Under the pieces are notes generated by a model. That model was given only the letters and a program-made list of their open reading frames with translations, was not told the DNA's origin and ran no database searches. DNA of 64,000 nt from Lumnitzera littorea (taxonomy: Eukaryota; Streptophyta; Magnoliopsida; Myrtales; Combretaceae), in assembly GCA_024138015.1 (NCBI GenBank), contig JAMXBB010000011.1, positions 38,863,068 through 38,927,067 on the forward strand. The letters are read 5' to 3'. Positions 34,125 to 47,757 of the stretch are shown here, one piece after another (positions within the stretch are counted from its first letter, which is position 1; the number at the start of each line of letters is the position of its first letter). Made by a program: the position numbers and the translations under genes.

Positions 34125-36264
34125 TATTAAAAACTTAACTTTGTCTACATTTATTGTTTAGGTGGGGGCTAATCCATCATCTCCTTAAGAATGGTAGTGG
34201 GCAACTATTAAAAGTACTATTGCCAACTGAATTGCTAAAGACTTTTCTTCAAGAGGTTACTGGTTATGCACCTATAAGCATTATGAATTTGATTGTTGTT
34301 AGAAAGTGTACAAGAAACCTTTTAGTTGTTTCATTCAATCCTTACTAGTGTGTTGTTTTGAGTAAAAAATAAGATTGACATAATTGCATTTAATATGATA
34401 GGAAATTTGTTATATTAGGAGATTAGTAACAATTTGTAATTCTAGTTCTTCAAGAAGTAGTGAAATCATTTTGTAATTATGGAATTTGATTGTGTAGAGG
34501 GCTAATTTTTTATTGGGCTAAGCTCACTATTAGTTCATTATTAATCCATTATTTTAGTTGAACTTAAACTGCTTGGACTAAGTGATAAAGCTTAAGAAGT
34601 CTAGTTCTTAATTAGTACGATTGAGGAAAATTTAGCTTAATGTGCTTAGAATTAGGATTGTTAAATCATTCCACTTGTTTTTAATCTCTCTCAAGCAAGC
34701 TTACACACTTAATAAGATATGCTATTGGCCTTAGGCCCATAATTAGCTAATGAGGACAACTCTAAAATGAGTAAGTTTAATATCATCCATCAATTATCAA
34801 CATGATTTAATATACATCATTAAGCTAAAAAATCTATAAATATTCAATCATGCCTTCTTATTTTTCACCTTTTAGAAGCTTTAAAGATTAGAGAAATAGT
34901 GATGACCTGTGAAATCTCTATTCTTAAATATCAAAACAACGCTTAAATTAAAAACATGTCAATACTCAAACAAGAATAGTGAAGTTCATGTTCAATAACT
35001 CTCTCGCCTTCATTAGTGTGTTTTGGGCTATCAAAATTGTTTATTCCTCCTCCTAGTCATTTTTCTTTGAGTTCTCTCTACAAGTATTATTCACGTGTTA
35101 CTCTTTTGAGATCATATATAACGCGATATTTAAGCAACTTTCACGTGACAATATTAGTTAAAACTTTTTATATATACATATTGCAATCTAAAATAGGATT
35201 TATAACTTTATATTTCAAAAAGAAAATAAAAATGAAATAATTAATCTAAACTCAAGAAATCGCTAGTCTGTTGTTCCAAACAAGTAATTACCATTAAACA
35301 AAATAACCCAATTCACTTATTTTCTTTAAAGATCAACCTAATGGGGTCTAGCATGAGACGTTATACATACTAGAATATTTTTTACCAATTGTTTGGCCAA
35401 TATAAATTGACGTCATTATACAACATTTCGCTAATTTACCATTATAATTCCATTCATTAGTCAATATCTTTAAGTTAAGAGTATTCTACGGATTATATAT
35501 TTAGTTCTTCCTAAGTTACCACCGTTGCTCATATTGTATACTTTGTCATTATATCAAAAATCAAAGAACAAAAATTATTATGTCTTCTTGGTAAGCAGTC
35601 GTAGTACCATTGCGTAGAAAAATCGATCTAGGTAGTCTTAACACACCCCTCGATACAACTAATACAAACATTGAGATAAATAAAGTAAAACAACTTGAAC
35701 TTGACTATGCTATTGGCGTCAATGTAAAAAATAATTGGAATAAAAAGAGAGAAAAAGCGAAGAAGAAGCAGGAGGAGGAAGACAAAGACAGGTCTACTAG
35801 AAGCTTGACCGATCGTCTTGGCCTGTTTGAATCCATTACATTAAAGGCCCAATAATCACATTTCATTTCCAGCTGACAGCTAACGACATTCAGACTTAGT
35901 CAAAGTCTCCTCTCCAACTCGTTCAAGTCGTCTCCTTCGTCATTTTCGGCGAAAAGTTCGGTTCATAATATGTGCACTGTAAAGGTTTTATAGTATAATA
36001 GATTCAATTCTTATTCTTAAACTAGTTATAACAGTACTTGGGAAAAAAAAAACTGTACTATACATATAATAAAAATAATGAACATATAGGGTGAATGATA
36101 ATATATAATTAGCGGAAATGCTAATATCAAAACACAAAAACCTCGGGAACAAATCACGAAGAATAATATACCATATCAATTCCTATTCTCACATCATCAT
36201 TCCCGCATTAGCCTATCCTCAGTAACAAATCACGAACTATATTATACTTTTCTATACACTACAA
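34125..36264. other. Intergenic region upstream of the LysM gene
   Basis: No firm gene is seen. Open frames at 34154-34348, 35016-35240 and 35610-35855 lack family resemblance. The last is a Lys/Glu-rich 81-residue frame (KKREKAKKKQEEEDK) followed by RSLTDRLGLFES; it could be a gene fragment. The last 450 bp should contain the promoter of the LysM gene. Confidence 0.5.
35898..35904 (-). promoter_or_regulatory. W-box-like site upstream of the LysM gene
   Basis: AGTCAAA is TTTGACT on the minus strand and contains the WRKY-binding core TTGAC. A second core, TTGACC, lies near 35807. Both are 360-460 bp before the ATG. W-boxes fit a defence gene, but the core is short and can occur by chance. Confidence 0.3.
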
Positions 36265-39200
36265 ATGGGTGTGGCTCAATTGTTTTTGTGCATGTTACTG
36301 CTTATATTCTCCGTTGTAGTTCCTACGTCAGTGGCGATTGGGTTCGAGTGCAACAAAACCGGGACATGTCAAGCTATGGTAGGGTTCAAGACCCAATACA
36401 ACACCACGCTCTCTTCCATACAATCTCTCTTCAACGTCAAGCACTTCCGGTCCCTTCTTGGTGCCAATGGTTTACCTCTCTCCACCCCACGGCAAACCAA
36501 CGTCTTCGCTGGCCAAACTATCAAAATCCCCTTCACCTGCTCTTGCTCTAATGGTAGAGGTAGATATATGATATCTGAAGTCCCTTATTATATGCCTTTT
36601 TGGTTTTGGTTTTGTGTTGAACTTTGCTCGATTAGATAAAAATAAGATGGGAAAATATTAGTACTTTTATTTGTTAAAATCAAAATTTGAATCACTCGTC
36701 TTGTTATTCTTATTTCTCTGCTCAATTTCCCACTCACATGTCACACACCAAAATCTCCCTCACACCAGTAAGATGGGTTTCATATAATTCTCTAAAAAAT
36801 TGCCGGTAAGATACTTGTAGAAAAAAATATGTGCCACTTATTTTTGAAACTAAACTATCAAATCTTTTAAAAATGTGTTTTTAGAATTTATTTTTCTATT
36901 TTGGCCTTTGATAATATAATAATAAAAAAAAAAGATATTAAAAAGCATCTTTTAATTGTATTTAAAGGGGGAAAATGGTCATTAGAGGACGAAAATAAGT
37001 GTTTCAAGATTTATTAGTTTAAATGCTTAATTGTAAAGATAAAGTGACTAAGTGCACATAGAAAATATATATATCTAAAAATATATCCAAAAGATGTATT
37101 TTGATTTGGTTCGAGTACATAAAACAAATAAAGCAAGTGAAGAAATTTTAAAAACATGAATTAGATACAAGTAATTAGAAGTTCTTCTCGCGTGTAGCAT
37201 GGTAGAGTTGCTATTATGAAACAGAGACACTTACTCCTAGGTAATTCACTTTTATTATTACTCACATAGTTTTCATTAATTGAAATATATATGATCTGTT
37301 CTTGCGGTACTACTTGAAAATTGAAAGTAATACTATTTGTACTAGTACTAAGGCGGTGGAAGAAAATATATATGATCTGTTGTTGTGGTACTACTCGAAA
37401 GTCGAAAGTGATACTATTAGTACTAGCACTAAACTGGTAGGAGATTGCGCGAAGTACTCATATTGGAATTAATGAAAAATTGAGAAAAATTCATGCTAGA
37501 AATAATTTTTCTCAATAAAGAAAAAAAAGAAAAAGAAGTCTTTAACTGAAAAAGTCGACAAATCGTATATTTATGCCAAATATATTACTTGCTAAGCCCT
37601 TCACATATATATATATATAGGCTACTCTAATTTGATAACTAATAGCAATTCTGGGAAAAAATAATCGTGATGCCAAATCAGTCCTATTTTGACACTAACC
37701 TAGAAGATTCATCTCTTTAACAGCATTCCTAATCTAAAAAACCTACAACATAATCTATCGAATAAAGATATAGCAAATAGAACATGCAATATAATACAAC
37801 TAAATATTTCAACGATAATATTGAACTACTTTATGCATTTTTGGTAATTCAAAACTCTACTACTATATTCCAACACAGCCATTCTGATTTCTTTATAGGT
37901 GTCTCTGGAGGGATTCCGGTGTACAAGGTCCAAAAAGATGATGGATTGTACCATATTGCTTCAGATATATTCTCTTACTTACTCAAGTACCCTGATATTC
38001 AAGAAGTCAATCGTATTCCTAATCCCGATAAAATTGAGACTGGACAAGAACTGTGGATCCCACTTCCTTGTAGCTGTGATGACGTGGCTGGACAACCCGT
38101 CGTCCATTATGGACATGTGGTTGCAGAAGGGAGCTCCGTGGAGGAGATTTCTCGGACGTTTGATGTGCCCAAGGATACGCTTATGGCACTCAATAGGCTT
38201 GATGACCCTAGGGATCTCATGGCAGATCAAGTTTTTCATGTCCCACTCAAAGGTCTTGTATCCATCTATTTTCCCAAAGAATTTTTACATTTCCTTTAAT
38301 CAAAAGGCCAAAAGTTTTTAGAATTTTAAAGTTTGCAATTAATAGCCTTTTAGGTAGTGCATGGTTGAGAACTCTAATGAAAATATGGAAAAAGATTTCT
38401 GAACAAAAAAATCATTTTTACCATCTTCAATCATTATTAACTACAATTGCTAAAATGCATGTCTATTATCATTACCTTCTACCATCATTTACCACCAAAA
38501 AGTCATATCCTTTTTAACACCTCCAAGATTGCTATAATAATAATGCTTGACTATTACAAAATTTAGAACATACTAAACTTCGAAAAAGGTCTAGAAAACG
38601 CGACTTTTACACAACCATACGATTGTTGCAACCGACTGACTTCTAATGTTGATATGCAGCTTGTGCATCTTCAATAAAAGACAATTCTCTTGACTCGCCT
38701 TTGCTTGTTGCTAATGACAGCTATGTCTTTACCGCCAACAACTGTGTAAAATGCAACTGTCATTCCACAAACAACTGGACGTAAGTTCAAGTCAGTATCA
38801 ATTTGATCTATTCTTTCCTTCTAGAAATAATCCAACATCGTATTTTTGTATCAGGTTACAATGTCAGCCATCAGAAGTACGACCTAGGGGTAATTGGTCA
38901 GTGTGTCCTTCTATGCTCTGTCAAGCAACTAATGATTCATACATCGGGAACACCAGTTCAAGTTCGTGTAGTCAGTCTTCTTGTGCTTATGCTGGTTACG
39001 ACGACCAGACCATTCTGACTGTGCTCAACACGTACTCGACTTGCTTAGGTATGTGTCTCATCCTAAATTCAAGAAAAATAACCAAGTATGTGACGGACAA
39101 TTGTCTGCTGTATCATGCAATTTATGGAAAAAGAAAGAACAAGAAGAAGAAAATTAGATAGTACGGGATATACGCAAAAAACAAAGGGCATCTTATTATA

Positions 39201-39448
39201 TCCATTTTCTGAGAAATAGAAAAAGGGAATATCCATGCGGTTTAGTTTGTATAATTAAACTCTATTACCTGCAAACTCATTTAGTTTTTCATTGCCAAAC
39301 AGCTCCACCTCCACCTCCAACTCCACCTACATCTAGCAATGCTTCCAAGGTCAATTTTCATCGACTTCAAAGGAGCTTCATGGCTATATCTTTACTTCAG
39401 CTCTGCTCTCTCTGCATCAAATTCTATGACATGGCGTATTTTCACTAA
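36265..39448 (+). CDS. LYM2: LysM chitin-binding, predicted GPI-anchored protein, LYM2/CEBiP type
   Basis: Five exons join in frame to 1104 nt (367 aa plus stop): 36265-36553, 37899-38252, 38660-38780, 38855-39048, 39303-39448. Order: signal peptide (about 1-24, LFLCMLLLIFSVVVP), mature N-terminus with Cys pairs, LysM1 (about 45-91), a CSC pair (92-94), LysM2 (about 103-151), PCSC (153-156), LysM3 (about 165-212), Cys216, then a Cys-rich region (CVKCNCHSTNNW, CSQSSCAYAGY), a Pro stretch (321-328) and a short hydrophobic C-terminus. IQEVNRIPNPDKIETGQELW is a strong match to LYM2/CEBiP as I remember the family. Such proteins bind chitin at the cell surface. Rice CEBiP signals with CERK1, and Arabidopsis LYM2 acts at plasmodesmata. 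The gene looks intact. The symbol is assigned by resemblance, not proven orthology. Confidence 0.88.
37283..37444. repeat. 81-bp tandem duplication in intron 1 of the LysM gene
   Basis: ATATATATGATCTGTT..GGTACTACT..GAAAG..ATACTATT..TACTAG..ACTAA at about 37285 is repeated 81 bp later with about ten differences. It lies within the 1345-bp first intron. Confidence 0.75.
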
Positions 39449-41589
39449 TATTATATGGAGGAAAAACAAAAAGTGTAAAACATAAAGCTTCATTTTCACT
39501 AAATTGTCAGTCCAGTGGTAATAATAATTAATTGGTGGAAAAAGAAAATGACAAAAAAGAGTTCTGGTTTCGTTCTATATACTTCGAGTTATATGTTATT
39601 TGCCTATTTTAGAACACTCAAAATTAGATAATTATGTGAGTATTGTAATTTTATTTTATGAAACAGACAAGCGGAATTGTTTTAGTCGGTATCGAGCATC
39701 TGCTGAAACTCTTTAACGAAACGATAACGGAAGGATAAATTTAAACGAAAAATTCGAACGAAAATATCATTTGATTCGTGGATCCTTTAAATAAACAAAG
39801 AAATAAACAAAGTTCTATTGAGTGATAAATGGAAAATTTATGGAAAGTTACAACAATTACCATGTAATAGTGCATCCACACTTCTTCATTGGCATTGTTT
39901 TTCGATCATAAGATGGAAAGATTCAAAACAAGGTTGTAAATCTATTAGTGGATATATAATCATATATATGAGATAAAAAGTATGATAAATATTTATATAT
40001 AGTTATCAAAATCGCGATTATGAGTTTACGATATTAAAAGGCTTTTCCAAGTTAATTTATATATAAAATAATTTCATTATTTAAATTTACATTTTTAATC
40101 GATTTTACATCAGAAACTCAAAAAAACTTATTATCCTATGGACTATTAATGCATTAAATCATCTTCTCTATCTTATTTCAATTTTTTTCCTCTTTTTCTA
40201 TTTTTTAATCCCTTATTCAATATTCATAACCTTCATTCAAATATCAACTTAAATAGATTTTATAATAAAAATCATATATATTTAAGTTTATACAATTAAT
40301 AATGTAAAAAGATTTGAAAAATTTGATTCTCTTCAATTCATCACTTTTTCAATAAAGCATAAACTACTTTTTTTTTTTTCCACAGATTCTTCCAAATTGG
40401 AATAATAGAAAAAAAAAAATGTTTTGACCATGCTTATCCTTCTTCCAAGAATATTAAATTATAAATTAAGAACCCTTTTTATAAAAAAAGAACTTAATTT
40501 TTTACTACTTTATTCTCATCATATATTTTCAAGTTTCTTATAACTTCTATAAGTATAACTATAGTTTTTTTAAAGTTATTTTACATAAGTGGTAGAAGTT
40601 TTTATTTTTATATTTCAATAGTGCATTTCAGTTCTACAAACTTTCTAGCGAATTTAAATAGAATTGTGAGTTTGAACACATAGGTAAATGGCATATATTT
40701 TATACCATATGTGATTATTACAATAATCAATTCAACTAATAACTATTGTTGCTTGGTTTAAAATGAACACTTGATTTAGTTCACCAAGTATATCAACTGA
40801 TGAAGTACAATTTAAATACCGTGCCTTATCTATATTATTTAAGGAAACGGGAGTAATAATTTCATTTTTCAAGCAAGAAAACTGTATTGATATAAAATAG
40901 TTGATTGATATATTCAAAACAGCCAATCCAACTAGAGTTGTATACTTTCTCATTAATTAAAATATTTGAAAAATGAAAAATGATTGTATCTTCTTGGATA
41001 CATATCTTAATACCATTTTTTTCAGAAGAATCTCGCTAGGTAGTCTTTGCCAATTAAACCGTAAATTTTTACTTTTTCATTCATTTTATTATTGGTAAGT
41101 TATATAAATAAAATTGAAAATTTCTTTTCTTTTTCTTCGGCATCTAGCCAAAGTCCTAAGGCATTTATTAGTGAGACATTGAAAAATATATATTGATGGA
41201 TAATTTGTTGATCTATGGCGATTTTACTCCTATACATGGTAAACAAGGATCTTAATCTTCAAAATGTTGCTTGATCAGTTGAGTATATGATAAAATTCAA
41301 TATCAAACTTAGTAAAAAGGATAATTTCTTTTTTTTTTTTTTTTTCATAACGGCTGTAAGCATATGTATAGTAAATAAGGTTTTTAATTTTCGATATATT
41401 GCTCAAATTTTCAAGTAACTAGAGATGTGTTTATATCGATATTTGTGTAAAGTATTATTATTATTATTTAATTGGAGTAGAACCAAATCTTGCTTGTTAT
41501 AGCGATTTAAATCCGAGCGAAATCGGCATCAGCTCCAAGGAGTCAAAACCGAACTGGCTGTCCTATCCTCTGGTATCTCCGCTATGGTT

Positions 41590-41968
41590 CTTTTTTTTTT
41601 TCCTATCTCTCTCCTTCTCCTTCTTCTTCTTCCAAATTGTAGACTGATGGACAGGAGTCAGAAGTCAGCGACTTCTATGGCGGATTAAAAAAAGCCAAGT
41701 TGCCCATGCGGGGGCACAATCCTACATATAAATATAAGAGAAGGAAACACATGAACGGACACCAAGCCCACCTTCCTACGTACATGCATTACACTTCCAT
41801 GCTCAGTATTCTTCAAGTGAATCAGCTTTCTTCCTCTCTTTTCCACCATTTCCCTTTTCCTTAACACTTAAGTTAATAGTCAAAAGTGAGCGGTTGATGT
41901 AATCTATGCGAGTACGAGCACAAGTAGAAGTAGAAGTAGAAGTAGAAGCATGGATGAGTGAAACTTAG
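41590..41968 (+). promoter_or_regulatory. Orphan promoter-like patch with TATA box and CT-rich leader
   Basis: A CT-rich patch (41590-41630) precedes a TATA-like ACATATAAATATAAG (about 41732-41746) and a second CT-rich leader (about 41820-41865). The first later ATG with an open frame (41906-41968) gives a 20-residue peptide whose centre is made of Val-Glu steps from a GTAGAA hexamer repeat. No larger gene follows. It may be a decayed promoter or belong to a noncoding RNA. Confidence 0.25.
41922..41949. repeat. GTAGAA hexanucleotide repeat
   Basis: Four tandem units of GTAGAA within the orphan patch. Confidence 0.8.
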
Positions 41969-44900
41969 TTACCAAACTATTCAGATTCGATTAGAGTATC
42001 GAGTTATTTACATATTTTATCAAGTGAATTTAAAGATTTTCATTATTTGACTCAATGAGCTAACAAATCTAGTTAAACTTAAATTGAATTTATTTATAAG
42101 TCGATATTATTAGCATTAATATTATTTTGAGATACCTAGTAACGGTCATCTCCATAATATTTGTTAAAGGCAAAAAAAAAAAAAAAAAAACGAAAGTTAT
42201 TATAATTTTAAAAATTGATCGTATATTTAAGGGAAAAAATAAGTATATAAATAAAAACTTATAAAGTTTTTTTCTTTTATTTAGCCTAGTGGTAAATTCG
42301 GTGCATTGAATAAGATTTTTCTCATTTTAATTAGGAGATTTTTTAAAAACAAATAAGATGAATTTAACTAAATTTAATTAAAACAGGGTCGATCTTCTTG
42401 ATCGGTTTCTAAACTCAAATTCTCCATTAAATTAATTTAGAAAGTTTTCAGAAGAGCCTGAGCTATCTTATTAGCTTTCTGCGGAGGCAAAAGCCAATTG
42501 AAGTAGCAGCTGAAAATAACTATGGCAAAAAGACGAAGATTTCGAAAAATCCCAAAAATGGAGGCCCTTTTCTCTTTCTTCTATAAGAATTTTATATTGT
42601 GAAAACTTTTCTTATTCTACAACTTAAACCAAAGATCTGCACATATTTATTTCAGACTAACAAAAATGTGGCCGACTTTTCCTGATTTCAAAACGAAAAT
42701 TGAAGCGAAAACCATATTATTGTGAATTATTATGCAATCCCTCAGTGAAATAGTACAAACAATTTTCTAACTATAAAATTTCTATTACGTTAATTCTTAG
42801 TGTCAGTACATCTACTGTAAATTCATGTAGACGTTCCTGACGAAAAAGTTAAAATAGAACAAAAACCAACTCCATACAAAAGACGATGGATTAAATGATT
42901 CCACCGTAGAAAATACGAATCTCCTCTTCACAATTGCCTTCCCCATTGCTCAAGTTGGCTTTCAATAAAATGAATTTGAATCTTTTGAAGTAACTTTTTA
43001 AAAATTTATCTCATAAAAATATGATCACGTATAATTATTAGTTAAGATTATATTAAAAAAAATGATATCCTAATAATATTATAAGATATTTAAAAAAAAA
43101 AAGTTAATTTTAATCATTTAATTTATAATTATATAGGATGCATGTAAGGGAGATAGGAGGAGAGTTGTTGACGGTTGTCAAAGGAGCTGCTTTTATAAGA
43201 CGACATCAGAAAGTAGTTAAGCTCGAGTAGTGTGCTCAGGCCCTGATCCAAGAAAACTACTTCTGACCCACCATTGCAAATAACCACTTATAATATGTAT
43301 CTTACTAGCTTAGTATCTGTCCTCTTACCTCATCTTACCTGTCTATTTGTTTCCCCTTTTTTTTTTTTTTTTTTTTTTTTTGTCTCTTATTTTTATTTTT
43401 ATTTTTTATATTTTTCTTTTATTCAATTTTTTCCCCAAGTAGGGGGTATGGCACATCAACATCATCCTCTCTAATGGAGCAATAGGGAGAAGGGATATCA
43501 CTTTTCCAGATTAATTAAGTTAAGCAATTTTGGATTTATAGGAAGTGAAATGTGAACTACGCGTTTTGTACAATAATTAGCAGTGCGGTAAACTAGATCC
43601 ATCATTTTGAAAAAATTTTTAATTTTATTGACATCTCTAATTCTTTTTAATTAATATAAATTTACACCTCAATACTATAGAAGTGGACCCCTAATAAGTT
43701 TTTAAAATATCTCTTGATAAATTACATAATTGCATAAACATCCTTCAAACTTCCAATAAGCACTCTATATGTCAAAGAGATTGAAGCACACAACTAAAAA
43801 AATTAAAAGTATCAATATAATTAAAATTTACAAAGATGGTTGTTATAATTTATTATTAACAATTATAAAAAAGGACATATTTTACCTTTTATAATCATTT
43901 TTCCATAAATTTGTAATAAGTATTCTAAAATTTGCACTATCTCTATTTATTTAACAAGATGAGTTAAGATGTTTCGGAATCATTCAAGTTAAAACTAATC
44001 AAAAGTGCCATTTAGATCCGATCAAATTGAAAGGTTTACAGTTTTTTTAGATTATCTTTAGTACATCTAATCATACTTATCTTCTACTCATTTTCAAAAT
44101 ATTGGTTGACCTTTTTGCCTAAATTATAGAAATTACTAGAGGAGGGGAATGGTATCTATTTCAAGTTTAGGATTGCTCTCATTAACATTTAGTAATGTAA
44201 CAAGTCCAAAATAGTTTAGTACTTGTTTCTATAAGAATTTTGTTTTAGGAATGTTTTGAGGAAGAGAAGAAAATTTACTATCTATCAAGGTATTAAAGCC
44301 AATTATAAAACCATTTTATATAAAACCATTTTACAACTAATCAGGGTTTTATGAAAGGATCACTCAACCAACCTCTTACCTATAATCAATTGTGACTCTT
44401 CCTTAGTGGTCAATTGACCACCTTCCCCCTTCCCAACCAATTGATATCAAGTTGACCACCATCTCCTTTAATTACCCCCAATCAACCTTTATAAGCCTCA
44501 GGTCAACCAACTTGTTTCTTAGATAGTCCTAACTAAATCCTTTGAGTTCTTAAAACCTATCTAATAGGAATCGGGATCTTACTCAACACTATTCAAGTCT
44601 TAGAAGAGCAAGGCAATATGATTGGAAGTTCAAGAACCGAGCAACTAGAGCTTAGAAGTGAAGAAGTGGAGAATATAAGCTAGTCGACAAAAACATGATT
44701 GAAGAACATGTCCATATTCCATGCATGCTCAACAATACGTACACCCTTTTAAAGAATACATCTGTATATTGAAGCAAACTTAGAGAAAGCAAGGCTAAGA
44801 GTTACATAGGGCATTACACATCTATGTTTCCTTACCATATACTTCTACAAGGATGCCCTACGTAAGTACGTGATCATATACTTTTATATGACCTCTTGTG

Positions 44901-45250
44901 TGCTTTCCATGCTTGCATTTTGCAGTATTTTTCCTTAATGCAACTTAATTACATTTAGCCATTAGGTAGGTTTCTCTAGGGTTAGTATATATAATCTTCA
45001 CTATATTATAGGGAGTTTTAGTTTTGTTGAAGTATTTTATTAAGACTCTTTTAAGAGTTGTTCTCTAGAGAATGATTTCTTTTATTTCATTATCTTATCA
45101 ATCTATTTATTGGTAATAGATAAAGGTGGCATTATTTTCTAGATTATTAAATCTTGTGAGTCATATCAATGTTTAATAATCTTGATTGTTGGATTGCTTG
45201 TAATACTAATCCTTAGTTAGCCAAAACCATCCTACATCTATGTAAACATA

Positions 45251-46472
45251 AAAATAAATTTAACTAATATATTTAAAATAAAATAACAACAAAACATAAA
45301 AATAAAAGGACAAATAAATTAATTAAAACCGCATTAACTTAGTATTCAAATATTAATTCCACCAAAACATCTATGCAATTCATCAATCCCATTAGTTGAT
45401 TGGATTATGAAGATTTATTATGTTAATCTCTCACTCAAGAAAATTAATATCTAACTTAGATTATTTAACTGAAATTTCTTTTGAATGAAAATTCCAAAGA
45501 TTGCACTAAGATCTATGAACTCTACTGTTAGGTTTTAATCTAATATGAAGAAATCATGTCATTCTACTTTGCATTCAACTCCTAATTCTGTTTAATCTAA
45601 TCTTACACAAGATCTCCAATCTATATATAATCCAGAGAAATAATGTTATATTACTTCTAGGATTGTATTCAACTCCTAGTTATGCTAAATCTAATCTTAC
45701 ATAGGATCTCTTGATCTCTATATAATATCAAACATTGAATCAATATCCAAACTATTAATTCAATGAACAAATAAGGCAAACACAATTAGATTGTAGAAAA
45801 CTAGAAATAATGGATTGAATATAAAAGAAAACAAATTAGGTAAGAGTTTAGGGTTTACAATATTCAAATACTAATCCTTATAATCTAGAACATCAAAAAG
45901 AAATAAAAGGAAAGGCATAAACAAGAAAATAACAAGAATTAAGAGGACATCCTCTTTTTAGTTCTTTTCCTCTTGGAAACCCTAACTCTATGAATGAATT
46001 GAATTGCCTGTTACAAGGCTTTTATGTCCATTTATATGTGTAAGGAATTTTATAGGGCTTCAAATCTCCTTAAACTAAGAAGTTTGGAAGGCTAAGCGTG
46101 ATCATGGTCATGCTTCTCAACCATGTTCCTCTTCTGTTCTCGAAATTCATAAATTTGTGAAATATGGATTCATGATCGAGGTTCATGGACCATGACCTTG
46201 ACCTTAACCGTAATTCTCTCAACATTTCTTTTCTTCCTTGTTTTAGCTTACGATCTTAGTTTATGGTTAACAATGTTAGGTATCATCCTCTTGTAAGTTT
46301 CAAAACTCCTCCATTTCAACTCTAATTACATGAAACTTAGTCAAATTCTCCTCCCACTCTTATAAATCAATATAAAACTAAATTAAGCCTCAGAATTACT
46401 CAAAACACCTAAGAACTACATTAGAACATTATAGAAATCACCGATAAAAATAGGTTCAAATAAATGTTATCA
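45251..46472 (+). repeat. LTR-like direct repeat, left copy (5'-truncated)
   Basis: It matches 47925-49050 in order and orientation: TTAACTTAGTATTCAAATATT, CATCTATGCAATT, ATGCAATT..CAATCCC, AAATAATG-type blocks, then GAACATTATAGAAATCA near the end and a TATCA terminus. The first part of the right copy (47758-47925) has no match here, so this copy is shortened at its left. Confidence 0.7.
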
Positions 46473-46515
46473 AATTTCCCTTTACTTGAGTTTTTGCTTG
46501 TCTTCAAGAAAGACA

Positions 46516-47083
46516 AATCAATCAGTAAAAACTCTGAAAGATAAAAATTATCATTTAGAGAATTAATCATAAATTGCATCTATTCTATTCAAAACTTAAA
46601 ATGTTAATCAATTTGCATCCAAAATTTTCAAAAATAAAACTTTTAGCAACTTTTATACTCATACACCTTTACTAAACCATATCAATATTACTCTATAATA
46701 CTAAAGTACTAAAAAATTTACTGGGTATAAGAAACTACATTATAGTTCAACAATTAATCTATATATACTAAAGTTAGCCTCATTATCTTTTAGAGAATCA
46801 ATCAATCAATAAAAACTCTTAATGACAAAAATTATCTTTTAGAGAATTAATCATATATTGTACATATTCTATTTAAAACTTAAAATGTTAATCAATATGC
46901 ATCCAAAAATTTCAAAAATCAAACTTTTAGCAACTTTTATACTCATACATCTTTACTCAACCATATTAATATTGCTCTTTAAACACTAAAGCACTAAAGA
47001 ATGTATTGGGTATAAGAAACCACACTAGAGTTCAACAATTAATCTATATAAATTGAAGTTAGCCACATTATTTAAAGAAATAC
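46516..47083. repeat. 284-bp tandem duplication between the LTR-like repeats
   Basis: ATCAGTAAAAACTCT at 46521 returns as ATCAATAAAAACTCT at 46805. The blocks AAAACTTAAAATGTTAATCAAT and AACTTTTAGCAACTTTTATA recur with the same offset. It is noncoding. Confidence 0.8.
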
Positions 47084-47757
47084 TAAACTTAAAATTAGAA
47101 TTAACATAAGGGACAATTATCTACATTTTAACTATATAGCTAAAGTGTATACATTTCCTTCTTTCAACTTGCTGAGCATAAAAACTTAGAGTTAATGCAT
47201 ATTACATTAACTCAACCCTTAATCATTTCCTTAGTTTTGATTTTCTTTAGAGTTTTTTTTTTCTCATTTTTATTTTCAATTCAATTTATTTATTAAAGCA
47301 AATTCATCAATTAGTAAGTCCCAAGCTAGATGACCTTATGCTATTAGGTTTTAAGATACTTCTTCTAACCATCTGTTACTCCTTTTATTCAATTATCTAT
47401 TCTTTAGTTAAGTTTAGTTTTCACATAGGCTTTTCTCTTAATCTATATAACGAGCTTTTGATCGATAATCCTAAACTCATCACTCAAGTTAATTGCCATT
47501 ATTCTACATAAATGAGATACCCTACAAGCTTAATTACTCAAGTCAACAATGCTTACTATTAAACCTTTTTTTTTTTTTTCAATTCAATTCATTTAGATTC
47601 AATTTCAATCCTTTATTTTACTTCCAAATATTTTGATTTTTCAAAAAACTTTCAAGAGGCGAGTCTTATTTCTCATTTACTCTAAATCACATGCTTTCAA
47701 AGATATCTAAGGAATGAATATACACTAAAGTAAGCTTAAGAATATAGGTAATAATGG

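Larger units (their letters stand above)
39449..45250. other. Gene-poor AT-rich intergenic DNA
   Basis: No convincing coding region is seen. The stretch holds a T run at about 43358-43381 and several A/T tracts. A promoter-like patch near 41.5-41.97 kb is listed separately. The stretch near 44.3-45.0 kb is CT/CA-rich and may be decayed transposon sequence. Confidence 0.5.

Noticed and set aside
43274..43474. A 66-residue frame rich in Phe.
   Set aside because: Most of it is translated poly-T (43358-43381) and AT-rich DNA.
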